The notes under the pieces were generated by a model that was not told the DNA's origin, did not search any database, and saw only the letters and a list, made by a program, of their open reading frames with translations. Below, in pieces: positions 8,714 to 17,781 of a stretch of 64,000 nucleotides of DNA. Source of the DNA: Rhodospirillaceae bacterium (GTDB lineage: Bacteria > Pseudomonadota > Alphaproteobacteria > DSM-16000 > Inquilinaceae); NCBI GenBank assembly GCA_020638575.1, contig JACKIH010000003.1, positions 1,345,501 to 1,409,500 of the forward strand, written 5' to 3'. A program made the position numbers and the translations under genes. Position 1 is the stretch's first letter, and the number at the start of each line of letters is the position of its first letter.

Positions 8714-9285
8714 GGGGGGCTGCCTTCCGCCGCATCGAGGGCGGCCAAGGCGGCCGCTTGATCGACGAGGTACTGCAACTCGCTCTCGAAGGCCAGCAGC
8801 CGCAAATCGTCCATGCGGTCGAGGTAGAGCACGCCGTCCAGGTGGTCGACCTCGTGCTGGACCACGCGGGCGTGGAAGCCGTGGGCCTCGCGCGCCACCG
8901 GCGTGCCGTCCATGGCGAACCCGCGATAGCGGATGGCGGCCCAGCGGGGCACCACGCCGCGCAGGTCGGGGATCGACAGGCAGCCCTCGATGCCGTTCTC
9001 CACGGTCTCGCCGAGCGGCTCCACCACCGGGTTGATCAGCGCCGTCACCCCGTCCGGCCCCAGCGGCTCGTCGCGTTGGCGCCGTGCGTCGGGGATCTGG
9101 AAAACGATGATGCGACGGCTGACATGCACCTGGGGTGCCGCCAGCCCGACGCCGGACGCATCCAGCATGGTGTCCACCATGTCGGCGACGAGCTGGGCCA
9201 CCGCCGGATCGGTGGGATCGGCCACCGGTTCGGCCTTGCGGCGCAGCACCGGGTGGCCCATACGGGCGATCTTCAGCAGGCTCAT
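8710..9285 (-). CDS. def: Peptide deformylase
   Basis: A 191-residue deformylase with the three family motifs: GVGLAAPQ, EGCLSIP (metal-binding Cys) and QHEVDHLDG (metal-binding His pair and catalytic Glu). It removes the formyl group from nascent proteins. The start at 9285 follows a GGGAGCG ribosome-binding site; the open frame reaching 9441 lacks similarity. Translation is coupled to the downstream COQ9 gene by a 4-nt overlap. Divergent from rpsU, so the 150-nt spacer should carry two promoters. Confidence 0.95.
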   Translation of the reverse strand: MSLLKIARMGHPVLRRKAEPVADPTDPAVAQLVADMVDTMLDASGVGLAAPQVHVSRRIIVFQIPDARRQRDEPLGPDGVTALINPVVEPLGETVENGIEGCLSIPDLRGVVPRWAAIRYRGFAMDGTPVAREAHGFHARVVQHEVDHLDGVLYLDRMDDLRLLAFESELQYLVDQAAALAALDAAEGSPP

Positions 9286-9435
9286 CGGACGCTCCCGATG
9301 GGGACCGCAGGTCTTGTGGGACCGGCGGCCGAGTGATACATACCGCCCATCGCGGTCGACCCCAGGCTTCCGTGCCGGTTGAGTCGTCCGTTGGTACGAG
9401 ACTGAACCATCTGCAACATGGATCGGTGAGGCAAG

Positions 9436-9639
9436 GTGCAAGTTACCGTACGTGACAACAATGTCGATCAGGCCCTGCGCGCGCTGAAGAAGAAGATGCA
9501 GCGCGAGGGCGTGTTCCGTGAGATGAAGCTGCGGCGCAACTACGAGAAGCCGTCGGAGAAGCGGGCGCGGGAGAAGGCGGAAGCCATCCGCCGCAGCCGC
9601 AAGCTGCTGCGCAAGCGCCTGGAGCGCGAGGGCTACTAG
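9436..9639 (+). CDS. rpsU: 30S ribosomal protein S21
   Basis: A 67-residue basic protein matching bS21: [40 protein letters not shown] and a [20 protein letters not shown] tail. It binds the small ribosomal subunit near the anti-Shine-Dalgarno region. The start is GTG, preceded by TGAGG. It is divergent from def and COQ9, and a strong GC hairpin follows 7 nt after the stop. Confidence 0.97.
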   Translation: MQVTVRDNNVDQALRALKKKMQREGVFREMKLRRNYEKPSEKRAREKAEAIRRSRKLLRKRLEREGY

Positions 9640-9646
9640 CCGCCGC

Positions 9647-9666
9647 GGCCGGCACCCCTGCCGGCC
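9647..9666 (+). terminator. GC-rich hairpin after rpsU
   Basis: GGCCGGCA and TGCCGGCC form a perfect 8-bp stem with a CCCC loop, 7 nt after the rpsU stop. There is no T-run after it, so intrinsic termination is uncertain; it may stabilise the 3' end. Confidence 0.4.
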
Positions 9667-9922
9667 GATGCCGACGTGCCCCAGTTGACGGTCGCGCTCC
9701 GCGGCCCCTCCGGCCCCAGCGGGTCACCCTCCGAAACAAGATCGCATGGACGGCCGCCGACACCCCAGTCGCGCGGCCTTTGGCCGTTTCTTGGCCGCAG
9801 ATCGGCGGTCCCGTAGGCTGTCGCCGAACCGGGCCGGGCCGGGCCGAACCGGGCCGGCCGGCGGGTGGGCTTGACGTCGTCCGCCGGGACACGCAGGGGG
9901 TAAGGGCAGGAAAGGACAGCGC

Positions 9923-10696
9923 ATGGTCTACGGTTTCATCGGCACCGGTGCCATCACCGCAGCCATCGTCACCGGCCTGTGCGACGGGAGCGCCGACGCG
10001 CCGGAGATCCTGATCTCCCCCCGCAACCCCCACGTTGCCGCCGACCTGGCACGCCGCTTCCCCAGCGTACGTGTGGCCGAGACCAACCAGGCGGTGATCG
10101 ACGGAGCGTCGGTGGTGATCCTCGCCGTGCGGCCCCAGGACGCCGCCGCGGTCTTCGCCGACCTCACCGTCCCCGCGGACCGCACCATCGTCAGCCTGCT
10201 GGCGGGCTGGACGATTGCCCGGGTGCGCCATCTCGTGGCACCGGCCACGCGGATCTCCCGCGCCATTCCCCTGCCCGCGGTGGCCCTGCGCGAGGGCGTG
10301 ACACCCATCTATCCGGCGGACGACATTGCCGAAGCCCTGTTCGACGGGCTCGGCGGTGTGGTGACGGTTGCCGATGAGGAGACCTTCGCGGGCTTTGCCG
10401 CCGCCACGGCCACCATGGCCGCCTACTTCACCCATCTCCGCGCCATCAGCGACTGGCTGGCCACCCGCGGCGTTCCCTCCGGCGATGCGCGGCGCTATGT
10501 GGCGGCGGTGTTCGCCGGCCTCACCGGGCCGCTGCGCCTCGGCCGCTCGGACTTCGCCCAGCTCGCACACGAGCACGCCACGCCGGGCGGCCTCAACGAG
10601 CGATTCCTGGCCTCCCTCACCGAAGCCGGTGCGTTCGACAGCGTGCGCGCCGGACTCGACGGGATCGCGGCCTATCTCGCCAGCCGCTCCCGCTGA
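9923..10696 (+). CDS. proC: Pyrroline-5-carboxylate reductase-like NAD(P)-binding protein
   Basis: A 257-residue member of the P5C reductase family. The Rossmann motif GFIGTGAITAAIVTGL is at residues 4-19, AVRPQDA follows at the usual position, and the C-terminal dimerisation region has TPGGLNERFLASLTEAGAF, the counterpart of the SPGGTT segment. It would reduce pyrroline-5-carboxylate to proline. The usual MPN(T)P substrate motif reads AIPLPAVA here, so it is a divergent member and substrate identity is less certain than fold. An AGGAAAGGAC ribosome-binding site precedes the ATG. It converges on the pnt operon. Confidence 0.75.
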   Translation: MVYGFIGTGAITAAIVTGLCDGSADAPEILISPRNPHVAADLARRFPSVRVAETNQAVIDGASVVILAVRPQDAAAVFADLTVPADRTIVSLLAGWTIARVRHLVAPATRISRAIPLPAVALREGVTPIYPADDIAEALFDGLGGVVTVADEETFAGFAAATATMAAYFTHLRAISDWLATRGVPSGDARRYVAAVFAGLTGPLRLGRSDFAQLAHEHATPGGLNERFLASLTEAGAFDSVRAGLDGIAAYLASRSR

Positions 10697-10770
10697 GCCC
10701 ACGGCAGTGGCGACGGCGCCGCAGCCGCTCCCAGCCAAGCCGGCGCGCCCAAACCCCATCGCCAAACGAA

Positions 10771-10802
10771 AACGGCGGATGGCCGTTGCGCCACCCGCCG
10801 TT
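10771..10802 (-). terminator. Rho-independent terminator of the pnt operon
   Basis: Read on the minus strand, AACGGCGGGTGG pairs with CCATCCGCCGTT (one G-T pair) around an 8-nt loop and is followed directly by TTCGTTT. It lies about 40 nt after the pntB stop. The same hairpin lacks a T-run on the plus strand, so it mainly serves pnt. Confidence 0.65.
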
Positions 10803-10843
10803 CCGGTCGCGTGTCCGGAGCCTTCGCCCCGGCAGAGAGACTG

Positions 10844-12250
10844 CTAGTCGAGCGCCTTGACGATCTCTTCGGTCATCTTCTTGGCGTCGCCGAACAACAT
10901 CATGGTGTTGTCGCGGAAGAACAGCGGGTTCTGCACGCCGGCATAGCCCGAGGCCATGGAGCGCTTGACGAACAGCACCGTCTTGGCGAGTTCCACGTCG
11001 AGGATCGGCATGCCGTAGATCGAGCTGGTGGGATCGGTCTTGGCCGACGGGTTGGTGACGTCGTTGGCACCGATCACGTAGACCACGTCGCACGAGGAGA
11101 ACTCGCGGTTGATGTCCTCCAGCTCGAACACTTCGTCGTACGGTACGTTGGCTTCCGCCAGCAGTACGTTCATGTGCCCCGGCATGCGGCCGGCCACCGG
11201 GTGGATGGCGTACTTCACGTCGACGTCGTTCTTCTTCAGCAGATCGCCCATCTCGCGCAGCGCATGCTGGGCCTGGGCCACCGCCATGCCGTAGCCCGGC
11301 ACCACGATCACCTTCTGGGCGTTCTTCATGATGAAGGCGGCATCGTCGGCACTGCCCTGCTTAACCGTCTTGTCGCCGTCGTCGGTGCTGCCGCCGGCCA
11401 CTTCGCCGCCGAAGCCGCCGAGGATGACGTTGAAGATCGAGCGGTTCATGCCCTTACACATGATGTAGGACAGGATCGCACCCGACGAGCCCACCAGGGA
11501 GCCGGTGATGATCAGCAGGTTGTTCTGCAGCGTGAAGCCGATGCCCGCGGCCGCCCAGCCCGAATAGCTGTTGAGCATCGAGATGACGACCGGCATGTCC
11601 GCCCCGCCGATGGGCAGGATCAGAAGGAAGCCCAGCGCCAGCGCGATCAGCACGATCAGCCAGAAGGCGAAGCTCGACTGGGTGGTGCACAAGAGGATCA
11701 CCATCACCACAGTGAGGATGCCGAGGACCGCGTTCAGCGGGTGCTGGAAGGGGAAGATCAGCGGCTTGCCGGTGATCAGGCCCTGCAGCTTGCCGAACGC
11801 GATGATGGAGCCAGTGAAGGTGATGGCACCGATGGCGACACCGATGGACATCTCGATCAGGCTGCCGACGGCGATGTCGCCCGCGGTGCCGATATTGTAG
11901 ACCTCCGGGTCGTAGAACGCCGCGATGGCGACGAACACGGCGGCCAGGCCAACCAGGCTGTGGAACGCCGCCACCAACTGGGGCAGCGCCGTCATCTCGA
12001 TCTTCAGCGCGATGAACGTGCCGATCGGACCGCCGATGGCGATGCCGATGATCACCCACCAGTAGGCGAAGGTCTCCACCTGCGGCAGCAGGCTCGACAT
12101 CGCGACCAGCGTGGTCAGGATGGCGATGGTCATCCCGGCGATGCCGTAATTGTTGCCGGCGCGCGACGTCTCAGGCGAGCTGAGGCCGCGCAATGCCAGG
12201 ATGAAGCAGATGCCCGCGACAATATAGGCGAGCGTGGCAAATACCACCAT
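10844..12250 (-). CDS. pntB: NAD(P) transhydrogenase subunit beta
   Basis: A 468-residue PntB. The N-terminal 270 or so residues hold about eight or nine membrane helices (domain II), and the C-terminal domain III binds NADP(H), with VIVVPGYGMAVAQAQHAL, HPVAGRMPGHMNVLLAEA, GANDVTNP and YAGVQNPLF. With PntAA and PntAB it couples proton entry to hydride transfer from NADH to NADP. Third gene of a minus-strand operon, 20 nt after pntAB, ending at a good terminator. Length and motifs are normal. Confidence 0.97.
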   Translation of the reverse strand: MVVFATLAYIVAGICFILALRGLSSPETSRAGNNYGIAGMTIAILTTLVAMSSLLPQVETFAYWWVIIGIAIGGPIGTFIALKIEMTALPQLVAAFHSLVGLAAVFVAIAAFYDPEVYNIGTAGDIAVGSLIEMSIGVAIGAITFTGSIIAFGKLQGLITGKPLIFPFQHPLNAVLGILTVVMVILLCTTQSSFAFWLIVLIALALGFLLILPIGGADMPVVISMLNSYSGWAAAGIGFTLQNNLLIITGSLVGSSGAILSYIMCKGMNRSIFNVILGGFGGEVAGGSTDDGDKTVKQGSADDAAFIMKNAQKVIVVPGYGMAVAQAQHALREMGDLLKKNDVDVKYAIHPVAGRMPGHMNVLLAEANVPYDEVFELEDINREFSSCDVVYVIGANDVTNPSAKTDPTSSIYGMPILDVELAKTVLFVKRSMASGYAGVQNPLFFRDNTMMLFGDAKKMTEEIVKALD

Positions 12251-12270
12251 GTGTCAGTCCTCCCGCCCGC

Positions 12271-12699
12271 TCAGCGCTGCTTCTTCTTGTACATGGCCAA
12301 CATGCGTCTCGTGACGATGAAGCCGCCGAAGATGTTCACCGAGGCGAGGACCACGGCGAGGAAGCCCATGATGCCGCCAAAGGTGGATTGCGCCGCGGTG
12401 GCGGCGATGATGGCGCCGACGATGATCACCGACGACACCGCGTTGGTGACGCTCATCAGCGGCGAGTGCAGCGCCGGCGTGACCGACCAGACGACGTAGT
12501 AGCCGACGAAGCAGGCCAGCATGAACACGGTCAGGCCGAACAGCAGAAAGCCGCTGCCATGGGCCGCGACCGCCGCCGCGGCGACCGGCGCCACGTCCAG
12601 CGACTGGGCCTGTTCGGCCAGTTCGCGCGCCCGCTCCGCCAGCTGCTGGGTTTCCTCCAGCAACTGGTTAACGGAATTGAGAATCTCATTAGGTTCCAT
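12271..12699 (-). CDS. pntAB: NAD(P) transhydrogenase subunit alpha part 2
   Basis: A 142-residue membrane subunit that corresponds to the C-terminal helices of E. coli PntA. It has a coiled, Glu/Gln-rich start ([20 protein letters not shown]), then three hydrophobic helices around [40 protein letters not shown] and [21 protein letters not shown], ending in a basic tail. The split of the alpha subunit into two genes is the usual alphaproteobacterial form. Located between pntAA and pntB with short spacers. Confidence 0.96.
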   Translation of the reverse strand: MEPNEILNSVNQLLEETQQLAERARELAEQAQSLDVAPVAAAAVAAHGSGFLLFGLTVFMLACFVGYYVVWSVTPALHSPLMSVTNAVSSVIIVGAIIAATAAQSTFGGIMGFLAVVLASVNIFGGFIVTRRMLAMYKKKQR

Positions 12700-12729
12700 G
12701 GCGCAGGCTCCGCTGGGATGGCACGGGGA

Positions 12730-13980
12730 CTACGACGCGGGAGCGCCGGTCTGGTCCGGGGCGTCGACGGCCGGGGGCGCGCCTTCAGCCGGTGAATCCG
12801 CCGACTTCTCGGCAGCCGGCTTGGCCTTTTCGGCCGGGGCGAACTGGGGGTGCACGATGGCGCCATCGCGCGTCAACACCGTCTTGGCGATGATCTCGTC
12901 GTCCCAGTTGATCGCCAGGGCGCCGGCCTCCTTGTTCACCATGGGGGTGAGGAAGGCCACCAGGTTGCGCGAGTAAAGCCCCGACGAGCCCGCCGGCAGC
13001 TCGGCCGGCATGTTGGCGGGACCGATGATGGTCACGCCATGGGCGACGATGGTCTCGCCCGCCTTCGACAGGGGGCAGTTGCCGCCGCGTTCGGCCGCCA
13101 GGTCGACGATCACCGAGCCCTGCTTCATGGTCTTCACCATGTCCTCGGTGACCAGCGTCGGCGCCGGCCGGCCGGGGATCAGGGCGGTGCAGACGACGAT
13201 ATCCTGCTTGGTGATGTGCTCGGCGATCAGGGCCGCCTGCTTGGCGCGGTATTCGGCGCTCATCTCCTTGGCGTAGCCGCCCGCCGTCTGGGCCTGCTTG
13301 AACTCATCGTCTTCCACGGCGATGAAGTTGGCCCCCAGCGACTGCACCTCTTCCTTCGAGGCCGGACGCACATCGGTGGCGGAAACGATGCCGCCCAGCC
13401 GGCGCGCGGTGGCGATGGCCTGCAGCCCGGCGACGCCGGCGCCCATCACGAACACCTTGGCCGGCGGCACGGTGCCGGCGGCGGTCATCATCATCGGCAG
13501 AGGGCTGCCGTAGCATTCCGCGCCCTGGATCACCGACATGTAGCCCGCCAGGTTGGCCTGGCTGGACAGGATGTCCATGGACTGGGCGCGGGTGATGCGC
13601 GGGATCAGCTCCAGCGAGAAGGCGAGCACGCCTTGCTTGGCGTACAGCTTCAGCGCGTCGGCGGCGTCGTACGGCGCCAATGCGCCGATCAGCACCGCGC
13701 CGGACTTCAGCAGCGACACCTCGTCCACATCGCCTTCGCCCTTGGCCAGCGGACGCTGCACCTTGAGGACGACATCGGCGTTGGCATACGTGGCCGCCGC
13801 GTCGGGCTCCACCGTGGCGCCGGCCTTTTCATAGGCCGCATCGGTGACGCCGGCTGCGATGCCGGCCCCCGATTCCACGTGAACCGACAGGCCGAGGGCC
13901 AGCAGCTTCTTGATGCTCTCGGGAGTTGCGGCGACGCGGGTTTCCCCGGTGCGCCGTTCCCTGGGAATAGCGACCTTCAT
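12730..13980 (-). CDS. pntAA: NAD(P) transhydrogenase subunit alpha part 1
   Basis: A 416-residue soluble domain I protein that binds NAD(H). It begins MKVAIPRERRTGETRVAATPESIKKL and has the Rossmann motif VFVMGAGVAGLQAIATARRLGG, the DVRPASKEEVQSLGA segment and LIPGRPAPTLVTEDMV. It donates hydride to PntB domain III. The last 40 residues are a Lys/Ala/Pro-rich tail not needed for the fold. First gene of pntAA-pntAB-pntB. The true start at 13980 is fixed by the family N-terminus; the open frame continues far upstream through the ABC1 gene in another frame and is spurious there. Confidence 0.96.
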   Translation of the reverse strand: MKVAIPRERRTGETRVAATPESIKKLLALGLSVHVESGAGIAAGVTDAAYEKAGATVEPDAAATYANADVVLKVQRPLAKGEGDVDEVSLLKSGAVLIGALAPYDAADALKLYAKQGVLAFSLELIPRITRAQSMDILSSQANLAGYMSVIQGAECYGSPLPMMMTAAGTVPPAKVFVMGAGVAGLQAIATARRLGGIVSATDVRPASKEEVQSLGANFIAVEDDEFKQAQTAGGYAKEMSAEYRAKQAALIAEHITKQDIVVCTALIPGRPAPTLVTEDMVKTMKQGSVIVDLAAERGGNCPLSKAGETIVAHGVTIIGPANMPAELPAGSSGLYSRNLVAFLTPMVNKEAGALAINWDDEIIAKTVLTRDGAIVHPQFAPAEKAKPAAEKSADSPAEGAPPAVDAPDQTGAPAS

Positions 13981-14158
13981 CGGCGCCCCCGTTTCAAAAC
14001 TGGACCCTTGGTCGGAGGCCCTGGCTGCGGTTTGCGGCCAGGAGCTTGACGTGCGGCCGGAGTGTGCAACCGTTTCGGGGATCCCGCAAGCCCGTGCTTC
14101 TCGGTTTTGGAAAAACTGCGCAATCGAAATGCCGGCCTGGGGTGCGGCTTCGCAGCGT

Positions 14159-14182
14159 GGCCCCGACAGGGCTGCCGGGGCC
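14159..14182 (-). terminator. Hairpin after the ABC1 kinase gene
   Basis: GGCCCCG, CAG and their complements CTG, CGGGGCC form a nearly perfect stem (one internal mismatch) 17 nt beyond the ABC1 stop. It lacks a T-run, so its termination role is tentative. It separates the ABC1 gene from the pnt operon on the same strand. Confidence 0.3.
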
Positions 14183-14198
14183 GGCCGATCGGCCCGCC

Positions 14199-15593
14199 CT
14201 ACTCGGGCAATACCGTGGGCGTGGCCACCGCGGCCACCGGGTTTTCCCCGGGACCGGGCACGTCGTGCTTGGCCAGCATGGCGTGCTGGCGTTGCGTCAG
14301 CGCGGTTTCGTCGAAGTCGTCGATCAGCTCGTTGAACAGGCGGTACCAGTTCACCTCGGCCTTCAGGTGCAGGAACACCGAGCCGAGGCCGAGGGCCGCG
14401 CGGTCCATGAACACAAACTCCCGCGGCACCTCCACGCGGCCGACGCGGGCCAGCTCCTTCTGCACCTTGGTGGCGGTTTCCCGCCCATACACTCCGGTTT
14501 CCGTGGAGCCGATGCGGCGCACCGAATCGTCGAGAATCGGGCCGTAGAGGAAGCGGGCCCAGATGCTGAGCACGTCCACCTGTTCGTCGGTGAGGCCGCG
14601 GAAGCCCCAGGTCTCGTAGGCATGCACCGCCAGCGCACGGTCGTCGCGCTGAAGCGCCCGGTAGAGGTCGATGACGCCGCGCACGAAGGCCGGCGGAAAC
14701 ACCCTGACGCAGCCGAAATCGAGCAGGTTGATGGAGTGGTCCGGCCGCACCGAGTAGTTGCCCAGATGCGGGTCGCCGTGGATCACGCCGTAGAAGTACA
14801 GCGGCACGTACCACGCCCGGAACATGTTCATGGCCAGCGTGTTGCGCACCTCCAGGTCGGCGTCCATGAACTCCATGATGGGCCGGCCGTCGAGCCAGGT
14901 GGACGTGAGCAGGCGGCCGGTCGACAGGTCCGGCCACACCTCCGGCACGTGTACCGTGTCCTCGGTCGACAGCATGTCGCAGTAGAGCGCGCAGTGCTTG
15001 GCTTCCAGAACGTAGTCCAGTTCCTCGCGCAGGCGGTCGCCCACTTCCTTGTAGATCTGCTTGGTGCCCACCGAGCCGTAGTAGCGCTCGACGATGCCGA
15101 AGATCATCTTGAGCTGGCGAAGGTCGGCTTCCACTGCCGAGCGCATGTCCGGATACTGCAGCTTGCAGGCAAGGTTGGTGCCATCCTTGGCCACCGCCCT
15201 GTGCACCTGGCCCAGCGAGGCGGCGTTGGCCGCAGCATGCTCGAACGACGCGAAGCGGCCCTGCCAGTCGGGCCCCAGCTCGGTCTGCATGCGGCGCTTC
15301 ACGAAGGCCCAGCCCATGGGTGGCGCGTTGGACTGAAGCTGGCGGAATTCGCGTGCGTATTCCTCCGGCAGCGCCTCGGGAATGGTGGCGAGAAGCTGCG
15401 CCACCTTCATCAGCGGCCCCTTCAGCCCGCCCAATGCCACCTTCAGCGATTCGGCGTGCTTCTCGTTGTCGAAGCTGAGGCCGAGATAGCGCTCGCCGGC
15501 CATGCGGGCGCCCAGCCCGGCCATGGTCCGCGACACCCGGGCGTAGCGGGTGAGCCGGCCACCGAAGGTGCTTTCCTCATCGTCCCTGGCCAT
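14199..15593 (-). CDS. ABC1/UbiB-family atypical kinase
   Basis: A 464-residue ABC1/ADCK family protein. It has the KxGQ-like helix region GGLKGPLMKVAQLLA, the Ala-rich nucleotide loop AAANAASLGQVHRA, the ion-pair Lys in CKLQYPDM, the catalytic HGDPHLGNY and the metal-binding LLDFGCVR. Such proteins are linked to ubiquinone biosynthesis, and a COQ9 gene lies 6 kb away. There is no clear C-terminal membrane pair as in canonical UbiB, so it belongs to the shorter AarF-like subgroup. The ATG at 15593 is supported by family similarity starting MARDDEESTFGGRLTRYARVSR. Confidence 0.9.
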   Translation of the reverse strand: MARDDEESTFGGRLTRYARVSRTMAGLGARMAGERYLGLSFDNEKHAESLKVALGGLKGPLMKVAQLLATIPEALPEEYAREFRQLQSNAPPMGWAFVKRRMQTELGPDWQGRFASFEHAAANAASLGQVHRAVAKDGTNLACKLQYPDMRSAVEADLRQLKMIFGIVERYYGSVGTKQIYKEVGDRLREELDYVLEAKHCALYCDMLSTEDTVHVPEVWPDLSTGRLLTSTWLDGRPIMEFMDADLEVRNTLAMNMFRAWYVPLYFYGVIHGDPHLGNYSVRPDHSINLLDFGCVRVFPPAFVRGVIDLYRALQRDDRALAVHAYETWGFRGLTDEQVDVLSIWARFLYGPILDDSVRRIGSTETGVYGRETATKVQKELARVGRVEVPREFVFMDRAALGLGSVFLHLKAEVNWYRLFNELIDDFDETALTQRQHAMLAKHDVPGPGENPVAAVATPTVLPE

Positions 15594-15798
15594 GATGCGC
15601 CGATGATCTCCCGTGTTGCCCGCCGGCGGCGGCCGTGCCGCCACAGTGCGCGGCCGCATCCCAGACTACCAGCGCTACGGTGTCCGGGACCGCCATTCGT
15701 TGGGGGTCGGCCAGCGCCCGAACCAGCCATCCATGACTTTCAATGGTTTGCATGGCAGGGCGGAGGCGTGGGCCGGGCAGCCCAATGGCAAGCCTGGC

Positions 15799-17610
15799 TT
15801 AGATGGCCCGGTCGGTGGCCTCCAGCTCATCGAGCAGGTCGCCGATCATCGCCAGCCCGCGGTCCCAGAACTGCGGATCGGACGCATCCAGCCCGAACGG
15901 CGCCAGCAGTTCGTTGTGGCGCTTGGTGCCGCCGGCGCGCAACAGGTCCAGATAGCGGTCGGCAAACCCCTCCTCGGCGCCGCGATACAGCGCGTACAGC
16001 GAATTCACCAGGCAATCGCCGAAGGCGTACGCATACACGTAGAACGGCGAATGGATGAAGTGGGGGATGTACGTCCAGAAGACGCGGTAGCGGTCGTCGA
16101 AGCGCAACGCCGGCCCCAGGCTCTCGCCCTGTACCGCCATCCAGATATCGTTGATGCGGTCGACCGGCAGCTCGCCCTCGCGCCGTTCGGTGTGCACCCG
16201 GCGCTCGAACTCGAAGAACGCCACCTGGCGAATCACCGTGTTCAGCATGTCCTCCACCTTCGACGCCAGCAGCGAGCGGCGCCGTGCCGGGTCGGCCTCG
16301 CGCGCCAGCAGCGCCCGGAAGGTGAGCATCTCGCCGAACACGCTGGCGGTTTCCGCGAGCGTCAGCGGCGTATCGGACAACAGGTGGCCCTGGCCGCCGG
16401 CCAGCACCTGGTGGACCCCGTGGCCCAGTTCATGGGCCAGCACCATCACGTCGCGCGTCTTGCCGTGGTAGTTCACCAGCACATAGGGGTGGGCACTGGG
16501 CACCACCGGGTGGGCAAAGGCGCCCGGCGACTTGCCGTCGCGCACCGGCGCGTCGATCCAGCCGCCGTCGAAGAAGCGCTTGGCCGTATCGGCCATCAGC
16601 GGCGTGAACCCGCGATAGGCATCCAGCACGATGTCGCGCGCCTCCGCCCACGGGATCGGCCGGTCCTGGTCGTCGGGCAGCGGCGCGTTGCGGTCCCAGT
16701 AATCCAGCTTGTCCGACCCGAACCACTTGGCCTTCAGCGCATAGTACCGGTGCGACAGCCGCGGATAGGCGGCGCGCACCGCCTCCACCAGCGCGTCCAC
16801 CACGGCGTCCTCCACCTGGTTGGACAGGTTGCGCGAGGACCAGGGCTGGGCGAACTTCCGCCAGCTATCGTCGATCTGCTTGTCCTTGGCGAGCGTGTTG
16901 GTGATGTGGGCGAACAGGCGCACCCGGCTGCCCAGCACGTCGCCGATCACCTCGGCCGCTTCCTTGCGCTTCGCCCCGTCGCGGTCCGACAAGCAGTTGA
17001 GCGCGTCCGAGGAGGTCATCTCGCGGCCGCGGATGGGAAAGCGCAGGGCGGCAATGGTCTCGTCGAACAGGCGTACCCAGCTCTGCCGGCCGGTCACATA
17101 CTTGTCGTGGACATACTGTTCCAGCTCGTCGGACAGCTGGTGGGGTCGGCGCGCCCGCAGATCGGCGAGCCAGGGCCGGTAGCGCGCCAGCCGCGGCGCC
17201 TGCAGGGCCGTCTCGACGGCCGAATCGGTAAGCCGGTTCAGCTCCAGGGTGAAAAACACCAGGTCCTTGGAGATGGTGGTGGCCCGTTCCTGCATGCCCT
17301 GCAGGAAGCGCCCGTTCTCCGGATCGGCCATATCCTGGGCATAGACCAGGTAGGCGTAGCTCAGCACCCGCGTCAGCGTCTCGTCGATCTGCTCGTAGCG
17401 CTCTACCGCAACACCCAGGGCATCGCCCGACAGGTCGGCCAGCTTGCCGGCGAATTCGCCGTTGAACGCCTTGGCCTGCCGCTCCGCGGTATCCAGCGCG
17501 CGCGCCAGCGCCGGATCGTCGCGGCCGCTGTAGAGGTCGTCGAGCCGCCATTCGGGCAAGTCGCCCAGGGGCTCCGGCGACACCGGCTCGGAGGGCGCAA
17601 GATGGGTCAT
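15799..17610 (-). CDS. pepF: M3B-family oligoendopeptidase F
   Basis: A 603-residue zinc metallopeptidase. The HELGHGVH motif begins at residue 393, with the downstream Glu ligand in LAETASVFGEML. Upstream it has WRLDDLYSGRDDPAL, typical of PepF start regions, and a C-terminal HFIHSPFYVYAYAFGDCLV segment. It cleaves oligopeptides in the cytoplasm. An ATG at 17610 with GAAGGCG six nt upstream is preferred; an in-frame ATG at 17628 is possible. It is divergent from the acyl-CoA synthetase gene. Confidence 0.94.
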   Translation of the reverse strand: MTHLAPSEPVSPEPLGDLPEWRLDDLYSGRDDPALARALDTAERQAKAFNGEFAGKLADLSGDALGVAVERYEQIDETLTRVLSYAYLVYAQDMADPENGRFLQGMQERATTISKDLVFFTLELNRLTDSAVETALQAPRLARYRPWLADLRARRPHQLSDELEQYVHDKYVTGRQSWVRLFDETIAALRFPIRGREMTSSDALNCLSDRDGAKRKEAAEVIGDVLGSRVRLFAHITNTLAKDKQIDDSWRKFAQPWSSRNLSNQVEDAVVDALVEAVRAAYPRLSHRYYALKAKWFGSDKLDYWDRNAPLPDDQDRPIPWAEARDIVLDAYRGFTPLMADTAKRFFDGGWIDAPVRDGKSPGAFAHPVVPSAHPYVLVNYHGKTRDVMVLAHELGHGVHQVLAGGQGHLLSDTPLTLAETASVFGEMLTFRALLAREADPARRRSLLASKVEDMLNTVIRQVAFFEFERRVHTERREGELPVDRINDIWMAVQGESLGPALRFDDRYRVFWTYIPHFIHSPFYVYAYAFGDCLVNSLYALYRGAEEGFADRYLDLLRAGGTKRHNELLAPFGLDASDPQFWDRGLAMIGDLLDELEATDRAI

Positions 17611-17781
17611 GGCATTCGCCTTCAGCATTTCATTTTGTCGAGATATGGCCCGCACCCGGCGGTCCGCCAAGGCTTACACGGCCGGCGAAGCGCATCCGGC
17701 CACGGGCGACGCAGCATTGCCAAGCCGGGCACCGCTTCCTAGATAACGACTGGTCTTCGGACCGGGAGGGGACGCAATAAA

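Noticed and set aside
9820..9880. Repeats of GAACCGGGCCGG before proC as an operator array
   Set aside because: The stretch is simple GC-rich sequence with irregular units; no clear symmetry or spacing.
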